Source: Linanthus parryae
Taxonomy: Eukaryota > Streptophyta > Magnoliopsida > Ericales > Polemoniaceae
DNA length: 64,000 nucleotides
Assembly: GCA_023055425.1 (NCBI GenBank)
Contig: JALGPY010000003.1
Span: 17,047,001-17,111,000, forward strand
Direction of reading: 5' to 3'
Every line of letters begins with the position of its first letter. Position 1 is the stretch's first letter. The notes below the pieces were generated by a model. It saw only the letters and a program-made list of their open reading frames with translations, made no database searches and was not told the origin of the DNA. This document shows positions 31,959-43,653 of this stretch, piece after piece. The position numbers were made by a program, and so were the translations under genes.

Positions 31959-33232
31959 ATGGCAGCGGCCATAGCTGCGACAGCGAGGAATTGGGCAGAT
32001 CTTCTGCCTGATATCTTGAGCAAGATTGCCGAAGGGATAGGTCTACATGAAGATTTCGTGGCTTTCCGTGGCGTTTGCAGTTCTTGGAGGTCAGCTGCTA
32101 TTGAGGGTAAATTCAATCCCTCTCCGAACCAGCTTCCTTGGCTTATGCTGGCTGAAAAACAACAAGGTAAATTAAGACGACCACGTCCCGAAAAGATTGA
32201 CTGCGGTGACGAAGAAGGCGATGGCCTCAAGGAAGTCGCTTACGATGACGACGAATATGATGACGACGAAGATGATGACGGCGACGACGAAGGAGGCAGC
32301 GATCACCGGGAATTTTTCAGTCTATTGAAGAAAGGTGATATGATTCACAGTGTAGTTCTACCAGAAACAAGGGTGAAAAATTGCATCGCCTCACTTGGGT
32401 GGCTTATAACCATAGGCAGTGATCGTGAAATCGAATTGTTGCATCCACTCACCAGGGCTCGGATTCCCCTTCCTCATCCAAGGACCTTTAAATACTATGA
32501 CGGCAGCCAATGCGTCCCTCAGTTGTGCATAGAGAGGGCAACCCTATCAGCAAGCCCTTCCTTCAATACTGACTACGTCCTTGTGATCATACTCGAAGGC
32601 AGACCTAAGAATCACCTGGCCTACTGGAGACCCGGTGACGAAATCTGGAATGCCATTGATAGCCCATGCAATTACCACCACGATGTAATCTACTACAAGA
32701 ATCAATTTGTTACCATTGCTGACGTGGGGAGAGTTAACATCTGCAACTTTGGGGGCCAGAATCCGGACCTTGAGAATGAACTCGGTCTAGTTTCTTTACC
32801 ACGGCCTGCTGATAATGTTGATGGTGATGGATTTAATCATGGATACCTCTACTTGGTCGATCCCAGGGTAATTTATTGGCAATAGCAAGGTATGTTGCTT
32901 ACAAAAATACCGATTACACCTACTCGACCACACACTTCCGAGTATTCAAATTTGATGGTTCCAACAAGTGGCCAGAGATTCATGATTTGGGTGGAAGCTC
33001 AATCTTTCTTGGCCGCAATGCCTTGTTCTCTTGCGTTGCTGCTGCCAATACAGCAATCAAGCCGAACTCCATATATTTTACTGACTATCATTGGAATGCA
33101 TATCATGCATGTCCGAGTAGCAATGACATGGGAGTTTACAATTTGGAAGATGGAACTATCGAGCCTCACTACACAGGACAACAATGGCGTAGTGAGTACT
33201 GTCCACCGTTTTGGCTTATGCCTTCTTTCTGA
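31959..33232 (+). pseudogene. F-box/DUF295 paralog (SKIP23-like), one-base frameshift
   Basis: Closely matches the gene at 6594. The F-box lies at about residues 11-49 (NWADLLPDILSKIAEGIG..VCSSWRSAA), followed by an acidic linker. The DUF295 region has the same landmarks (FRVFKFDGS, AANTAIKPNSIYFTD, DMGVYNLEDGTI) and the same end CPPFWLMPSF. The frame is open to 32885. Near 32860 the paralog reads GTCGAATCCC and this copy GTCGATCCC, one base short. After that the second frame (32876-33232) continues the homology to the stop. With the lost base the full length would be 424 residues. It has no GAT tract. The start at 31959 matches the paralog start. The frame open from 31809 begins inside the MITE. 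This is either a recent pseudogene or an assembly error. Confidence 0.85.
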
Positions 33233-34672
33233 ATCCAATTTGAATTGTGTTCTTGTATTTGGACGCAGTTTTTTTCCTAGGATGATCAGTTAGCAACCTC
33301 AAGCATCTTATACTAATATTTACAGCCATCACCATCCGAGTTGGGGTCACCTTTTCTTTCAATGGCGCGTGGGAGAGGTGCATGCTCCATTCGCTGTGAA
33401 ATAATGGGATCTGCTTCGATTTTGGTTCTGAGTTGAATGAGGATGGTCCTGAGTCTATTTGAGGGTAGCAACACGGCCAAATAGAAGCAGTCTCAGCGCG
33501 CAACTTATCGTGGCTGAAAACGAAGAACTAACCCAAAGAACGAACATAATTTGCATCTAGGCTTATTTGAACTTTAACACCGTGTTCAGAGTCATGGGAT
33601 TCCACCTCGAAACCAATGGGCAATGAGAGAAGTAGCCCAAGTGCGCAAGAGTAATAGTCTTGATATGGGACTAACAACAATGAGCAACAATGAGCAAAAC
33701 AATTTGTCACGGAACACTAAGTGAAGTTGTTAAGTGTTACTGGAAGTCCTACCTAAATAAATCGAAATTGTTTCACGGTACAACAATTTAACACAACCAC
33801 CACCCCCCCCCCCCCCCCCCCCCCCCAATCCAAGTATTCAAAAACTTCAGAGAATGACTGTTGAGATAAGCCCTAACAGAATATGTTAATCTTGAATCTC
33901 GATTTGGCGCCACTTTTTATCTCCATTCAACAATATCATTAAGAGGAATTGATGAGGCTAGAGCAATAAAATAGTCACGCCAATTTTGGTAGAAAAGAAA
34001 GGACCATCGCATCTCAGTATTTCATTACTCCAATGTCTCTCAATGATGATACTGATTGTGTGGCACATTGATATACTTTCTTTCTCATTAAAATTAGACA
34101 ATCATACAAACTATACATTAGCTGCCGTCGTCACGAGTTACCCTTCTATATCCAGACTTGATTCCCAATTACTGGGATGTTCTTTCATATTAGGATTCAT
34201 TTAGTTTCCTCCCATATATCAGGCTTTGTAGCAAAAAGAGTTAATGATTTGTTTGATAAACTAAAGCTAGAATAAAAACAACAAGAAATTGCTGCAAATC
34301 CAAACATGCTAAAATTGTATTTATACTTGGTAGTCATTCGAAATAAGGTGTCATGATGTCGTGGTTCTGGCAGATGAACATGACATATCATGTGCATTAC
34401 ATTTAGGCTAAGCAAATTGTGAGACAAAATGTGATTCATAGATTTTCTGCACCTTCGAGATGTTCAACTATCACAAAGACATGGATAGTAGTGATAAAAA
34501 ATAACTTTTAAAGCCATACTGCAACTTCATTATGATCATTGCGACCTCCAAGCCAACTCAGGCATTCGCATCTGTGTGGTGATGTTAGAGATAACTGTGA
34601 ATGTATCAAGAAATAGTGTTCCGTGGTCAACAATTTATAGCTAGAACAAGAATGTAAAATTATAATGAATAA
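33233..34672. other. Spacer downstream of F-box copy 2
   Basis: The first about 100 bp still align with the 3' flank of F-box gene 1 (GATCAGTTAGCAACCTCAAGCAT). A run of 24 C lies at 33803-33826. No gene is recognised in the rest. Confidence 0.6.
33803..33826. repeat. C24 homopolymer
   Basis: 24 uninterrupted C bases after a CCAC-rich lead. It is G4-capable on the minus strand and prone to length error in sequencing. Confidence 0.9.
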
Positions 34673-35465
34673 TCTCTACTATATAAAAGGTTGAAGTGGC
34701 TCCTAACCAAAATTGTTCATAACCTTTTCGAATTTCCTAAAATACCCCTAAGTCAACACAATTAATACCTAAAGTACCCCCAAGCTAACACCCACGTCCT
34801 TTGCCTATACGTCGCTTCTCTCCTCCTACTTCTACGCGGCGGTTCAGAATCGCTTCTTCCATATAAATTCTTCTGCAGAACAAGCCGACGGGATCTACGA
34901 CATCTCTTTCCGAAACGTCAAGTTGCTTCTTACTACAGAAACGCAACCAGCGAATCAGAAGAGATTCCTTGGTTTTGTACTCTGCCTCTCGGAGTCCACT
35001 TTGTGTTTTCATCCATCCTCATGTTCTTATAACACCGAAGGATGTATATACGCCACCGATCAGAGGATTCGCCTATGTGCTATAGTCTCACATTCTCTTT
35101 ATCTCGAGTCTCCAATTTGGTACAACTGATGTGTTGCTCACAAACTAGGGATTAAATTTAAGATACAATGTTTTTTGATTTGTTTTCTTATTGGAGTAGT
35201 GGTTTTAGTTTCGATTGTGATTCCTCCTACCAGGTTTGATTCTTGCCAGTTCACCTATAGATCATGAAATCTCTCGTGCTCAGAGTAAGAAATCTAACTC
35301 ATGTTAGTACTTGTTTTAAGGTATCACATGTTAGTACTTCTTTAAGGAATCAGAATCAAAAGATAATTTGTCTTTTCTAAATGAGTTATGATTTCATGAT
35401 TGTGTTTTTAGCAGAATCAAGCCATTCGCTATGGTAGACTAATTGTTTGTTACAATACATATGAA

Positions 35466-35486
35466 ATATAATTCTTGTTTTTCTCA

Positions 35487-35517
<31 letters not shown>

Positions 35518-35555
35518 TAATTCTTGTTTGCTCAAAAAAAATATAATTCTTGTTT
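35466..35555. repeat. Three copies of a 15-bp direct repeat separated by A-tract inserts and (AT)n
   Basis: ATATAATTCTTGTTT at 35466-35480, 35515-35529 and 35541-35555. The first gap holds TTCTC plus an A-run and an (AT)n expansion, and the second GCTC plus 7 A. It has the same architecture as 565-613 and 42142-42240. Confidence 0.8.
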
Positions 35556-38396
35556 GGACTTGTTAAGTTTGGATTTCTAGATACTTTAAACCTTCAATAG
35601 TACCGCTTGTCACGATATTGGCTGAGAAATTTTCTCGGATTCCACTCTACAGTTTTAGATATGAGAAAAATGAAGAGAGGTATAGAAAGAAAAGCTTGCA
35701 GAGCACATGAACTATTTTCAAGATTCATAGTCTAAGAAAACAGAAGAAATTAAAAAGTAGAACAGAGTTCAATTTCAATGTCTCAAGATGCTTGCTTATC
35801 TTATGTCCAAACATGACATCTGAAGCCTGATTGTGGTACTTAAGGACTTATCTTATTTTACATAGTTTTTTTAGTTTTAGATTCTTAGGAAAACAATATT
35901 ACACTCTATATTCTAACATGCAAGATCACAAACATGTTAAATGCTTGATATGTTTGAAACTTCCACGAACATTCCCATCATTCTCAAAAGTTATGTAATC
36001 AGGATAGAATCGCTTCACGGAGTTTCCTAATAAAGGCTCCTTTTGTAAGATGAGCCTTTTGATTACTTCATGTTCTAACAGAATCTTAATCGTTGAAGCC
36101 TTTTTTGGGAAGTCCATGTTTGATTTAGTTTGCAGGTGTATACTATAGATGTGGCCAACACTGAAATTTATAGGACCTTCATATAATTTCTATACCGTAG
36201 ATCGAATTTAATTAGGGTTATGAGACTTTAAACAATATGGCTATCTGTTATGCTTAATGCTTTTTAGCTTTTTCTTCATTGAGATGGGATTTTATTCGGA
36301 GATAACGTTGTCTGTTATAGTTAATGCTTTTTCAGAGTTTTCTTCCTCGAGTTGGGATTTGATTTCGAGATCAAAAGTTGCAATTCTTGGTACTGATTCG
36401 TGAAATCAAGTTTTATCTTTTCATGCCTCAATCAAGGCAGCTTTCGAAACATAAAACAATATTGTTTGTAGTTAATTAATCACCAATTATTTGTGTTTCA
36501 CATTCAACTGCTAGGTCAAAGGTTTTATTGCCTGATTGCTATGCTTTGAAAAATTAGGGCGTTCCTCAGACATTTATTTGAATGGATAAAACCCATCAAG
36601 GTACTTGTAAGCTCTTTTTGTAGTAAAAATATCAAAAAGAATGCATAGTAGTCCTTTTATCGGCATGAACTATATCTTGTTTTGTTATTATTTCCTAAAT
36701 TCATAGTACGAAATTAGTTGGCTGACTGCCTTTTCTTGTTTGGTCTTGTATTTTTCCCTTACCTTCGTTATTGCCTCCCAAATATTTGTGAAACTGCTGG
36801 ACACCAAAAATTAATAATTATTTTGTTCGATTTCAATACCTTGTGGATGATCAAGCATTATATTGAGTGCTCAAGATTTAGAAAAAAAATGTATGCATGT
36901 CAAAACAAAACCATATTCATTGCTCAAAATGATTTAGATTTACACCATAAACTCTCCAAATATTTCTTTTCAGCAGCCTAAACGCACTAATGGTGATTAA
37001 AAAGCTAAAAATAGTATTCGACAGTGCATTCGAAACAATTAATTACTTAAGAAAATAAGATATTTTCTTCTAAATATGTGAGATATTAACTACAATTACC
37101 ATTTGTTTTTATCAAATGTGACTGCGACTGTAGAATAATTTGACATAAAGAATAAACACGGTAAACTCTATACGTTGATCTCCATCTGACTTCATCTTTT
37201 CAATGCCATTTTTGTTACTTGTTTGAACTAAACTCCAACTTGAGATGGAACTATTGATTCCAATGAACTTTTCCAAATAAATAACGTAGGATTAGTCCCC
37301 TAAGAGGAGAAGCATCATAGTCTTGTTTTTTGTTTGTTTGTTTGTTTGTTATGCTTTGTGATTCCTTGGGTCCTATGTTTGTCTACCTACTGCTTGACAA
37401 ATTGTAACCATGAGAGCAGATACCCATTCCAAGTTAAATGGAGATTTTATTATTCTACTATTTATCAAACAAGATTACATGAAATCTTGATGTTCTTGTA
37501 GAACAAATAATTACCAAGATTAAGAGGTAGAAAACCTTAATGAACATGGAAATGGTAAACCGCGTATAGGCTCATTGTGAAGAATTACATTTCTTACAAA
37601 ATTCTTTTTATTATTATTACATTTGTTGTCTCTGGTTGTACTTCTCTGCCAAATGTGTGTCAAATAACAATATTTTAGCCCTTTTGGTGTAGAAATTGAG
37701 AACTTCATTGATGTTTGGACATAGGGGGTTTACAACTTTGTCTATGATACACAAGCAACCACAGATTGAAGAAGAAGATTTAACTACATTCATTAAGTCA
37801 TTCGTTTATCTGGAAAGGTTGATTGAAGCGATTGGAGTAAATCAGAGTTTGAGATGATAAGCTGTCAGTATGCCTCACTTAAGACATAACTTTTATAAAT
37901 GGCAGGAACGAGTGTGGAGAGATGAATCCTATCAACTGAAAGCATAGAAGAAACAAAGAAAAGTACTGATCGTAGGGTTGTTTGGAGAATTTTTAAATGT
38001 TTTATTCAATGTTTTCACATATCATGCAGATTCATTCTAGATATTTCTCCGGAGTCATTAATCGTGTGGTTGAAGCTGTTGACCTCATCCCTTCTGTTTT
38101 ACTACATCTGTTCAAATTGCTTTCAATGCCATATAAATGTAAAGATCTCAAATGTTAAGGAACCAGTTTTGAATTTCGTTATTTGAATTGCGGTTATCTT
38201 GTATAGTGCTAATTAAAAATTCACAAAATTTTAATTTTGTGTGTGTGTATATATTATAGAATATTATAGCACGTCATCATAATTGAGAATTTAAATACAA
38301 AAGAAGAAGAAACCATGATAGAAGCAACACAGAAACATAAATAAGATGACCACTATACTTGACTCCTCAGACCACTTAGGTAAATTAGATTAGACC

Positions 38397-38423
38397 ACGT
38401 GCAACGCACGTTTTGCTTACTAG
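38397..38423 (+). other. Helitron 3' hairpin and CTAG terminus
   Basis: 6-bp stem ACGTGC/GCACGT with a 3-nt loop, then TTTGCTTA and CTAG. In known Helitrons this hairpin signals the end of rolling-circle transfer. Confidence 0.85.
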
Positions 38424-40560
38424 TACATATAGAAAATAACGACATCTTCTAAGGTTAACGAGTTCATGAACTGAGAGAGTACTTTCAAGTTGTCTTTTAG
38501 CAAATGGAACCAGTCTTATACCCTTGAGTCACTAGACAAAGTCAGTACACCGAATTGGCATGTTGGTGAGGCGTAGACGTTGGTTTGGTTCAACGTGGTA
38601 GATGAAATGATAATGATGTGATTAGCCTTGACTCGATTTCTCGGCCAAGGGAAGCTTCCAATGAATCACGGATGATAACCAGTTGGTACGAAGGATGTGT
38701 ATGTATGCTCTCAATTTTGTTTCCTGGCTCGGCGTTTCAGTTGCTGGATTTCCAGACTGTGGCCTTGTTTGGTGCTTGGCCAAATCCGTCCACAATTGGT
38801 GGGTAGGGGTTTTGCTGCGAACATTGGCTACTGGTTGTGTGCCCATTACTTCTTGTTTCTGTGCATGATTTCTGATATGATTGTTGCTTGGTTCAGTAAC
38901 TTTGTTCCTTGCTGCCTTGCTATGTTAGCCAGCCAGTTCGCTGGACCTTTTTTTTTTTTCTCTCATTCTTAAGGCTTGTAAGTTATGTAATATTTGTCTA
39001 TTTAAGTCACTTATATAGGTCCTGGTTGGCCATAGCAGGAGTAGACGACTGATGTATATTGTTGCCATTTTCGTTCAATAGCCTACTGAATTCAAGCCAA
39101 ATGGCTCGGTTAGATAATAGCTTAAACAAGATCCATTCTTGGCCCCATACCACGGTCTGAAAAATTCTGAGTTATATAAATGGCTCGATGACAACAGGTA
39201 TTGGTGATTTTCCATGGTCGGTGGAAATTTAAGTAAGCGTTGAAACGGGAGAACTGTCTCATCTTAGGGCACTCATTGGTGATGGTGATTTCTACCTAGA
39301 AGACTGAATGGACGTTCAGAGAAATTCTCACGAGCAGAGTGGGAACTCTCTTGTAGACTCAGTAGATCTCTACATATGGAATTGAGATTACACAGACCTG
39401 CAGAGAGAATCTTGAGAAGGAATTGGCACTCCCGCAGACTCATTGCGAGATCGTAGAAAACGAATTGATGGTAATTCAGATAGCATTGCCGGCCACAAAT
39501 GGAAGTTTATGAAAAAAAAACAGCACTAGGAGCACCAATGATTTGTAGAACTTTCTATGGGAGATGGAGCAACATTTCAAAACTGCTAGTGAGTGAGATG
39601 GCACTCTCGCAGACAACGTTCAAAATGAAATGACGGTGATTCTGAAGGCTTTGGCGGAGCGCCAATGATTTATAGGATTTTAGGTGGGATACAGAGCAAT
39701 ATTTCTCATTCACTGGATGCTGAGATGGTCGCGATTACGACAATGTAGCTCGCACTGTACCGCAGTTCTACGGAGGTTTGTGTGTTGGATGGCATAGCAT
39801 TGTTATTTGGCAGAAATTGAGGAACGTATAGCATTGATATCTCAGTTTTTTGTGTTTGTTTCATAACTTACTCCGTAAAATAATTTATCAAATGCATTTT
39901 TTTCACAAATGATGTAAAATGGTTTACAAGTTCGAAATCTGTAAGTTATTTTCCAAAATGCCTGACAACCCACCTCCGCCTCCACTACATTCCGTCATCA
40001 CCACTATCACCATAACGACGCCACCTGAACCACCACACCCTCCTCCACCTAATGCTGCCCTCCTCCACCACTACCACTCCCCACATAACAACCAGATGTA
40101 ATTTTTCTTAAGGGTCTTGGTGTAAAATAGTTGTAATTAGAGGGGTGTTAGTGGTGCTTTAAAAAAGTCAGGGGCGGAAGTTGCCACCGCTCGTCTTCAA
40201 GTCCATCCGCCCGTGTCCACCACCTGCAGCCACCACCACCACCACCCTCATGCAGCGGTCACCATGCTTCCGCCACCGTATATAAAGGTGTAGGATGTTG
40301 TGGGGGAAACTGAAACTATATGGGGTTTATTTTCTCAAAATACGTATCAGATGTAGATTTAATACAGTATCAATGACCCATTATAGTTTGGCAATTGATT
40401 TGTTATTAATTGAAAAGAAACATAAGCCATGAAAAGGAAATAATATAATTTCTAACTCTATATTTGACAGCTAACAATATAACACAGCAGTCAACGAACA
40501 GTTGACTAATTCAAGCTTTATTCTTAATAAATAAACATTGAAACACCTAAGAAGTTCTAA
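38424..40560. other. Spacer, no gene recognised
   Basis: Short frames on both strands (for example 38618-38972) lack any domain. A CCACC-rich block at 39970-40085 and 40195-40275 gives low-complexity frames only. Nothing further can be supported. Confidence 0.5.
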
Positions 40561-40577
40561 CAAAAGAAACAACAAGA

Positions 40578-41906
40578 CTATTCTTCTTCTTCTTGTTCTT
40601 CTTCTTCCCAATATATCGCATCATCACTCCTATATATTTCATCATCACTCCCACCTGACCAGTAACCATCTTCATTCCTTTTTGTAGTTACTACACGTCC
40701 TGACCTAAACTTCTCCTCATAAAATGCTTCGCCTCTCGAATCTAATTCTTCCCAGTCAGATCTAATTGGTCTAATTAATGTTTCTTCATAGACAATTCGA
40801 CGCCTCCATACATTATCAATATATTTCAATTCAGATCTCGAATTTGCATCAGTATCATATACAATTATGGTTCCCGTGGTTTCCTTGTCTTGGAAAAAGT
40901 GTATCATCACTTTACTTCTCCATTCATCAACATAAAATAACGGGTGAAAATCATATGTAGAAGAAACCCCATCTATTCTGAATAAAACGGCCCATGATTC
41001 TTTCACGCCATACTCTTTCATAACTAATACATCCACCTTAGCTCCACCATAAACATCAGTTCTGCTCATGCAAAGACATCCGTCTAAGACTGCCAAACTC
41101 AATATAAGATCCCCTTCAGTCTCTTTATCCAGAGGCATGGGTAATTTTAGGAATTTATCGCTTTTCCCATCAAAATAAATAATGAAGCTAGACGAACAAT
41201 AACGAGCGCCTCTTTTAGCAGCAGACCAATGGAGACAATTGTTCAACACGGGTCCTGACCGGATTGACCGGATTGAGTACGGAAAGCGAATATGTGTCCA
41301 TGATTTATTTCTCGGACTACCCACCATTACAAATTCACCGCCATAGGAGGGAGTTTGGTGGCTAAAGGCGACAATAATCTTGTATTCATTGTCTAGGGAG
41401 TCGAAGAATAGTCCTCCAGTAGTCTTCGAACAGTGTGGGTTTAGGCGTTTATGCGCTAATATTTTTTCACAGTACCTAATTGAAGGATTCCACAGGTATA
41501 AGTCACTATAGTGCTCAACAAGAATTAACCCATCACAGGAACCGTAGAAGTGAACATATCCACACTCTTGCCATTGTTTTGGTGTCACAATGTTTTCGTC
41601 CCGTTGAGTTGTTTGGTCAATGGATTGGAAGCTTGGTTTACTTGGAGCAGTCGATTTCATGAGAAGTTTATGTTTACGAGTTTTGGTTCTCGAAATCAAA
41701 TCACACCACTGTTTAGAAACGCACCTGAATTGTAAAAGAGACCACACAGGTAACTTTTGCAATAAATTGACCACTATCTCCTCCGGAATATATTGGTGTT
41801 GGGGTTGTGCTCTGATCTTCTTCTTCTTCTTGACAGAATCTCCTTCACAATTCCAACTTCTTCTTCGTCTTGACATGGTGAGAGAGATTATTGTTTGGAA
41901 ACGCAT
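40578..41906 (-). CDS. F-box protein, F-box-associated (FBA/kelch-like) class
   Basis: An intact single-exon frame of 442 codons. The F-box is at about residues 39-80 (YIPEEIVVNLLQKLPVWSLLQFRCVSKQWCDLI). Landmarks of the F-box-associated domain follow: GSCDGLILVE, LYLWNPSIRYCEKIL, LNNCLHWSA, LSLAVLDGCLCMSR, VDVLVMKEYGVKESWAVLFRI. This is the At3g23880-like architecture of plant SCF adaptors. It should bind SKP1/ASK through the F-box and an unknown substrate through the C-terminal domain. A Lys run (26-30) may act as a nuclear signal, and the C-terminus is poly-Glu. Start: Met1 at 41906 or Met11 at 41876, both upstream of the conserved part. It is unrelated to the DUF295 pair beyond the F-box. 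Two telo-box motifs lie in the presumed leader. Confidence 0.88.
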   Translation of the reverse strand: MRFQTIISLTMSRRRRSWNCEGDSVKKKKKIRAQPQHQYIPEEIVVNLLQKLPVWSLLQFRCVSKQWCDLISRTKTRKHKLLMKSTAPSKPSFQSIDQTTQRDENIVTPKQWQECGYVHFYGSCDGLILVEHYSDLYLWNPSIRYCEKILAHKRLNPHCSKTTGGLFFDSLDNEYKIIVAFSHQTPSYGGEFVMVGSPRNKSWTHIRFPYSIRSIRSGPVLNNCLHWSAAKRGARYCSSSFIIYFDGKSDKFLKLPMPLDKETEGDLILSLAVLDGCLCMSRTDVYGGAKVDVLVMKEYGVKESWAVLFRIDGVSSTYDFHPLFYVDEWRSKVMIHFFQDKETTGTIIVYDTDANSRSELKYIDNVWRRRIVYEETLIRPIRSDWEELDSRGEAFYEEKFRSGRVVTTKRNEDGYWSGGSDDEIYRSDDAIYWEEEEQEEEE

Positions 41907-41931
41907 CTTCTTGTCTCTTTTCTCTTCAAGC

Positions 41932-41971
41932 TAGGGTTTGTAAAATTTCTTACTACTCCAAGCTAGGGTTT
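41932..41971 (-). promoter_or_regulatory. Two telo-box motifs upstream of F-box gene 3
   Basis: AAACCCTAGCTT occurs twice on the minus strand (core AAACCCTA complements 41932-41939 and 41964-41971). It lies within a direct repeat of about 30 bp that starts 26 bp upstream of the ATG. Telo-boxes near plant start sites are bound by Myb-like and TRB factors and are frequent in genes expressed in growing tissue. The role here is inferred. Confidence 0.55.
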
Positions 41972-42141
41972 CTGAAATTCCTTTCTGACGCGGACGAAGT
42001 CAAAATCTTCAGTACACATACCAGAACAGCCTAGATATATGGACTGAGATGATGTTAAAGCGCTCTTACGTAAGCCCCATTACATAAAGAGTCAATTTAT
42101 TTTTTATTTTTTGGAAAATAAACGGTCAATTTATAAGTCAC

Positions 42142-42188
42142 AAAATCATGTTAGATGTCCCTAAAAAAAATCATGTTAGATGGTTTCT

Positions 42189-42233
<45 letters not shown>

Positions 42234-42240
42234 TTAGATG
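42142..42240. repeat. Three 16-bp direct repeats separated by short A-tailed inserts (A39)
   Basis: AAAATCATGTTAGATG at 42142-42157 and 42167-42182, then a copy with one change at 42225-42240. The gaps hold TCCCT plus A, and GTTTCTC plus a 39-A run (42190-42228). Confidence 0.85.
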
Positions 42241-43139
42241 GAACCGAATTTGTAGAATGTAGACACATACATAGATGTATATGATGAATTATATGACCCT
42301 GCTTTGTTTGCCTTTTTTAGAAGACTTCTTACCTTTTTTTAAGTCATAAAAAAAATTCTAATGTAGTCATCGTCGTTAAAACTTATGTTAGGTAACTTTT
42401 TTACCTTTTTATAAGACTAAAAAAAATAGTTTTTTCTAACTTCAATATTTATTTATTTTTTCTAAAATTTACTTTATAAGAGCTAAAATAGAACATTTGT
42501 TATAGTTTCTTTCAGACGACTTTATTTTTATTAAAAATAAAATATGTCTTTTAGAAACACGATTCGTAAAATATTTTTCACGTCTTTTTATTAATAAAAG
42601 CAAACAAAGCACGTGTTTGAAAGAACACCATATTTATGAGTAAATATTCTTTACAATTAATTGTATAACAATTACAAGTCGTTTTTTGCACGTAAATAAG
42701 GACATTATAGTAAGTTAACTCTAAAATTTCATAAATTTAGTAGTGTTGTCAGAGGCGGCTGCAGCAATTTGGCACAGCATGGGCTAGAAAACTCCCCAAG
42801 TATAACTATGGGTAATTCGGTAAATTAGAATTACTTAAGGGTTAAAATGATGTACCATCATAGTCAGGTAAATGTGTAATAATAGGATTATTGTGATTAA
42901 ATTGAGAAAATAAAGAGTAAATATTATACATAAATGTGTGCGGTGTTTGTGGAGATTAGGTGCATAGCATACGGGAAATGTAGTGGATGTGGAGCACATA
43001 TCACTCAAGCATATCGACGAGTAAAGTTGAAGATGATTGGGGATGGAAGCAAGGATGATACATCTCATGTGTATATGTTAGCATTTGGTGCGCCCATGTG
43101 GGGTCCCCAATACAAATATTGCAACTTTATGGGGTTGGC
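42241..43139. other. AT-rich spacer
   Basis: No gene. It may include the start of the copia LTR that ends at 43546. A TGTTGTCAGAGG at 42744 is one possible LTR start but cannot be proved. Confidence 0.5.
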
Positions 43140-43653
43140 TGCAATAATGCTTAAACCTTAAGGGGTTAGTAGCAAAGGCACAACCCTAGGGGGTTATGTG
43201 CAAACTAGGTATAAGTCTGTCTATATAAGGAGACAGCCTCCTACACATTATTATGTGAGACATAATAATAATACACTACTGTGTAGAGATCATGTGCTGA
43301 TCAAAGTACAGTTCTAGAAACCCAAGTCTCTCTCTCTAACTATCCTCCATTAATGGATCTTGGTGTGAACAAGAGCTTTCGTCCTAGTGATTCGTGCCAG
43401 ACTGTGGGAGCAAGATTGGTGCGTGAAAGCAAGCAACCTACGATCATCCGATGCGCTAGGAGCTACGGAAGGAAAGGTATACACATGAATCTTGCGCTAT
43501 AATTCATGTTGTATATCGGTATGTGATAGATCACGTTATTCCTTCATTGGTATCAGAGCCCTAGGCTTGTTTTTCGTGCCTCGTATTGCGAACCCAAATC
43601 TGATTAAAAAATCGAGTTTCTGAAAATTCATAATCTTTAGGCGAAACATATTT
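43140..43653 (+). mobile_element. Copia-type 5' LTR end, PBS and leader, interrupted (copia-1)
   Basis: TATATAAG at 43222-43229, a transcribed leader with an AT-rich stem-loop, and an LTR end at CTTCA (43546). TTGGTATCAGAGCC (43547-43560) is the initiator-Met tRNA PBS. About 90 bp of leader follow before the chromovirus LTR starts at 43654. The left LTR limit is uncertain. The rest of the element would lie beyond the nested insertions, outside the window. Confidence 0.7.

Larger units (their letters stand above)
34673..38423 (+). mobile_element. Non-autonomous Helitron
   Basis: The 5' end TCTCTACTATATAAAAGG follows an A, and the 3' end CTAG precedes a T, so the A-T insertion rule is met. Near the 3' end the hairpin ACGTGC-AAC-GCACGT (38397-38411) lies 8 nt before CTAG. 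TC start, CTRR end and hairpin define Helitrons. The 3.75-kb body has no Rep/helicase frame. The 5' portion (34790-35130) is GC-richer and gene-like, as in Helitrons that carry gene pieces, but no gene can be named. The direct-repeat/A-tract cluster at 35466-35555 lies inside. Confidence 0.88.

Noticed and set aside
33255..33500. Possible further coding exon after F-box copy 2
   Set aside because: Similarity to gene 1 continues only about 100 bp as 3' flank. The short frames have no domain.
42835..43161. Short frames before the copia-1 LTR
   Set aside because: They straddle the probable LTR start and have no domain.
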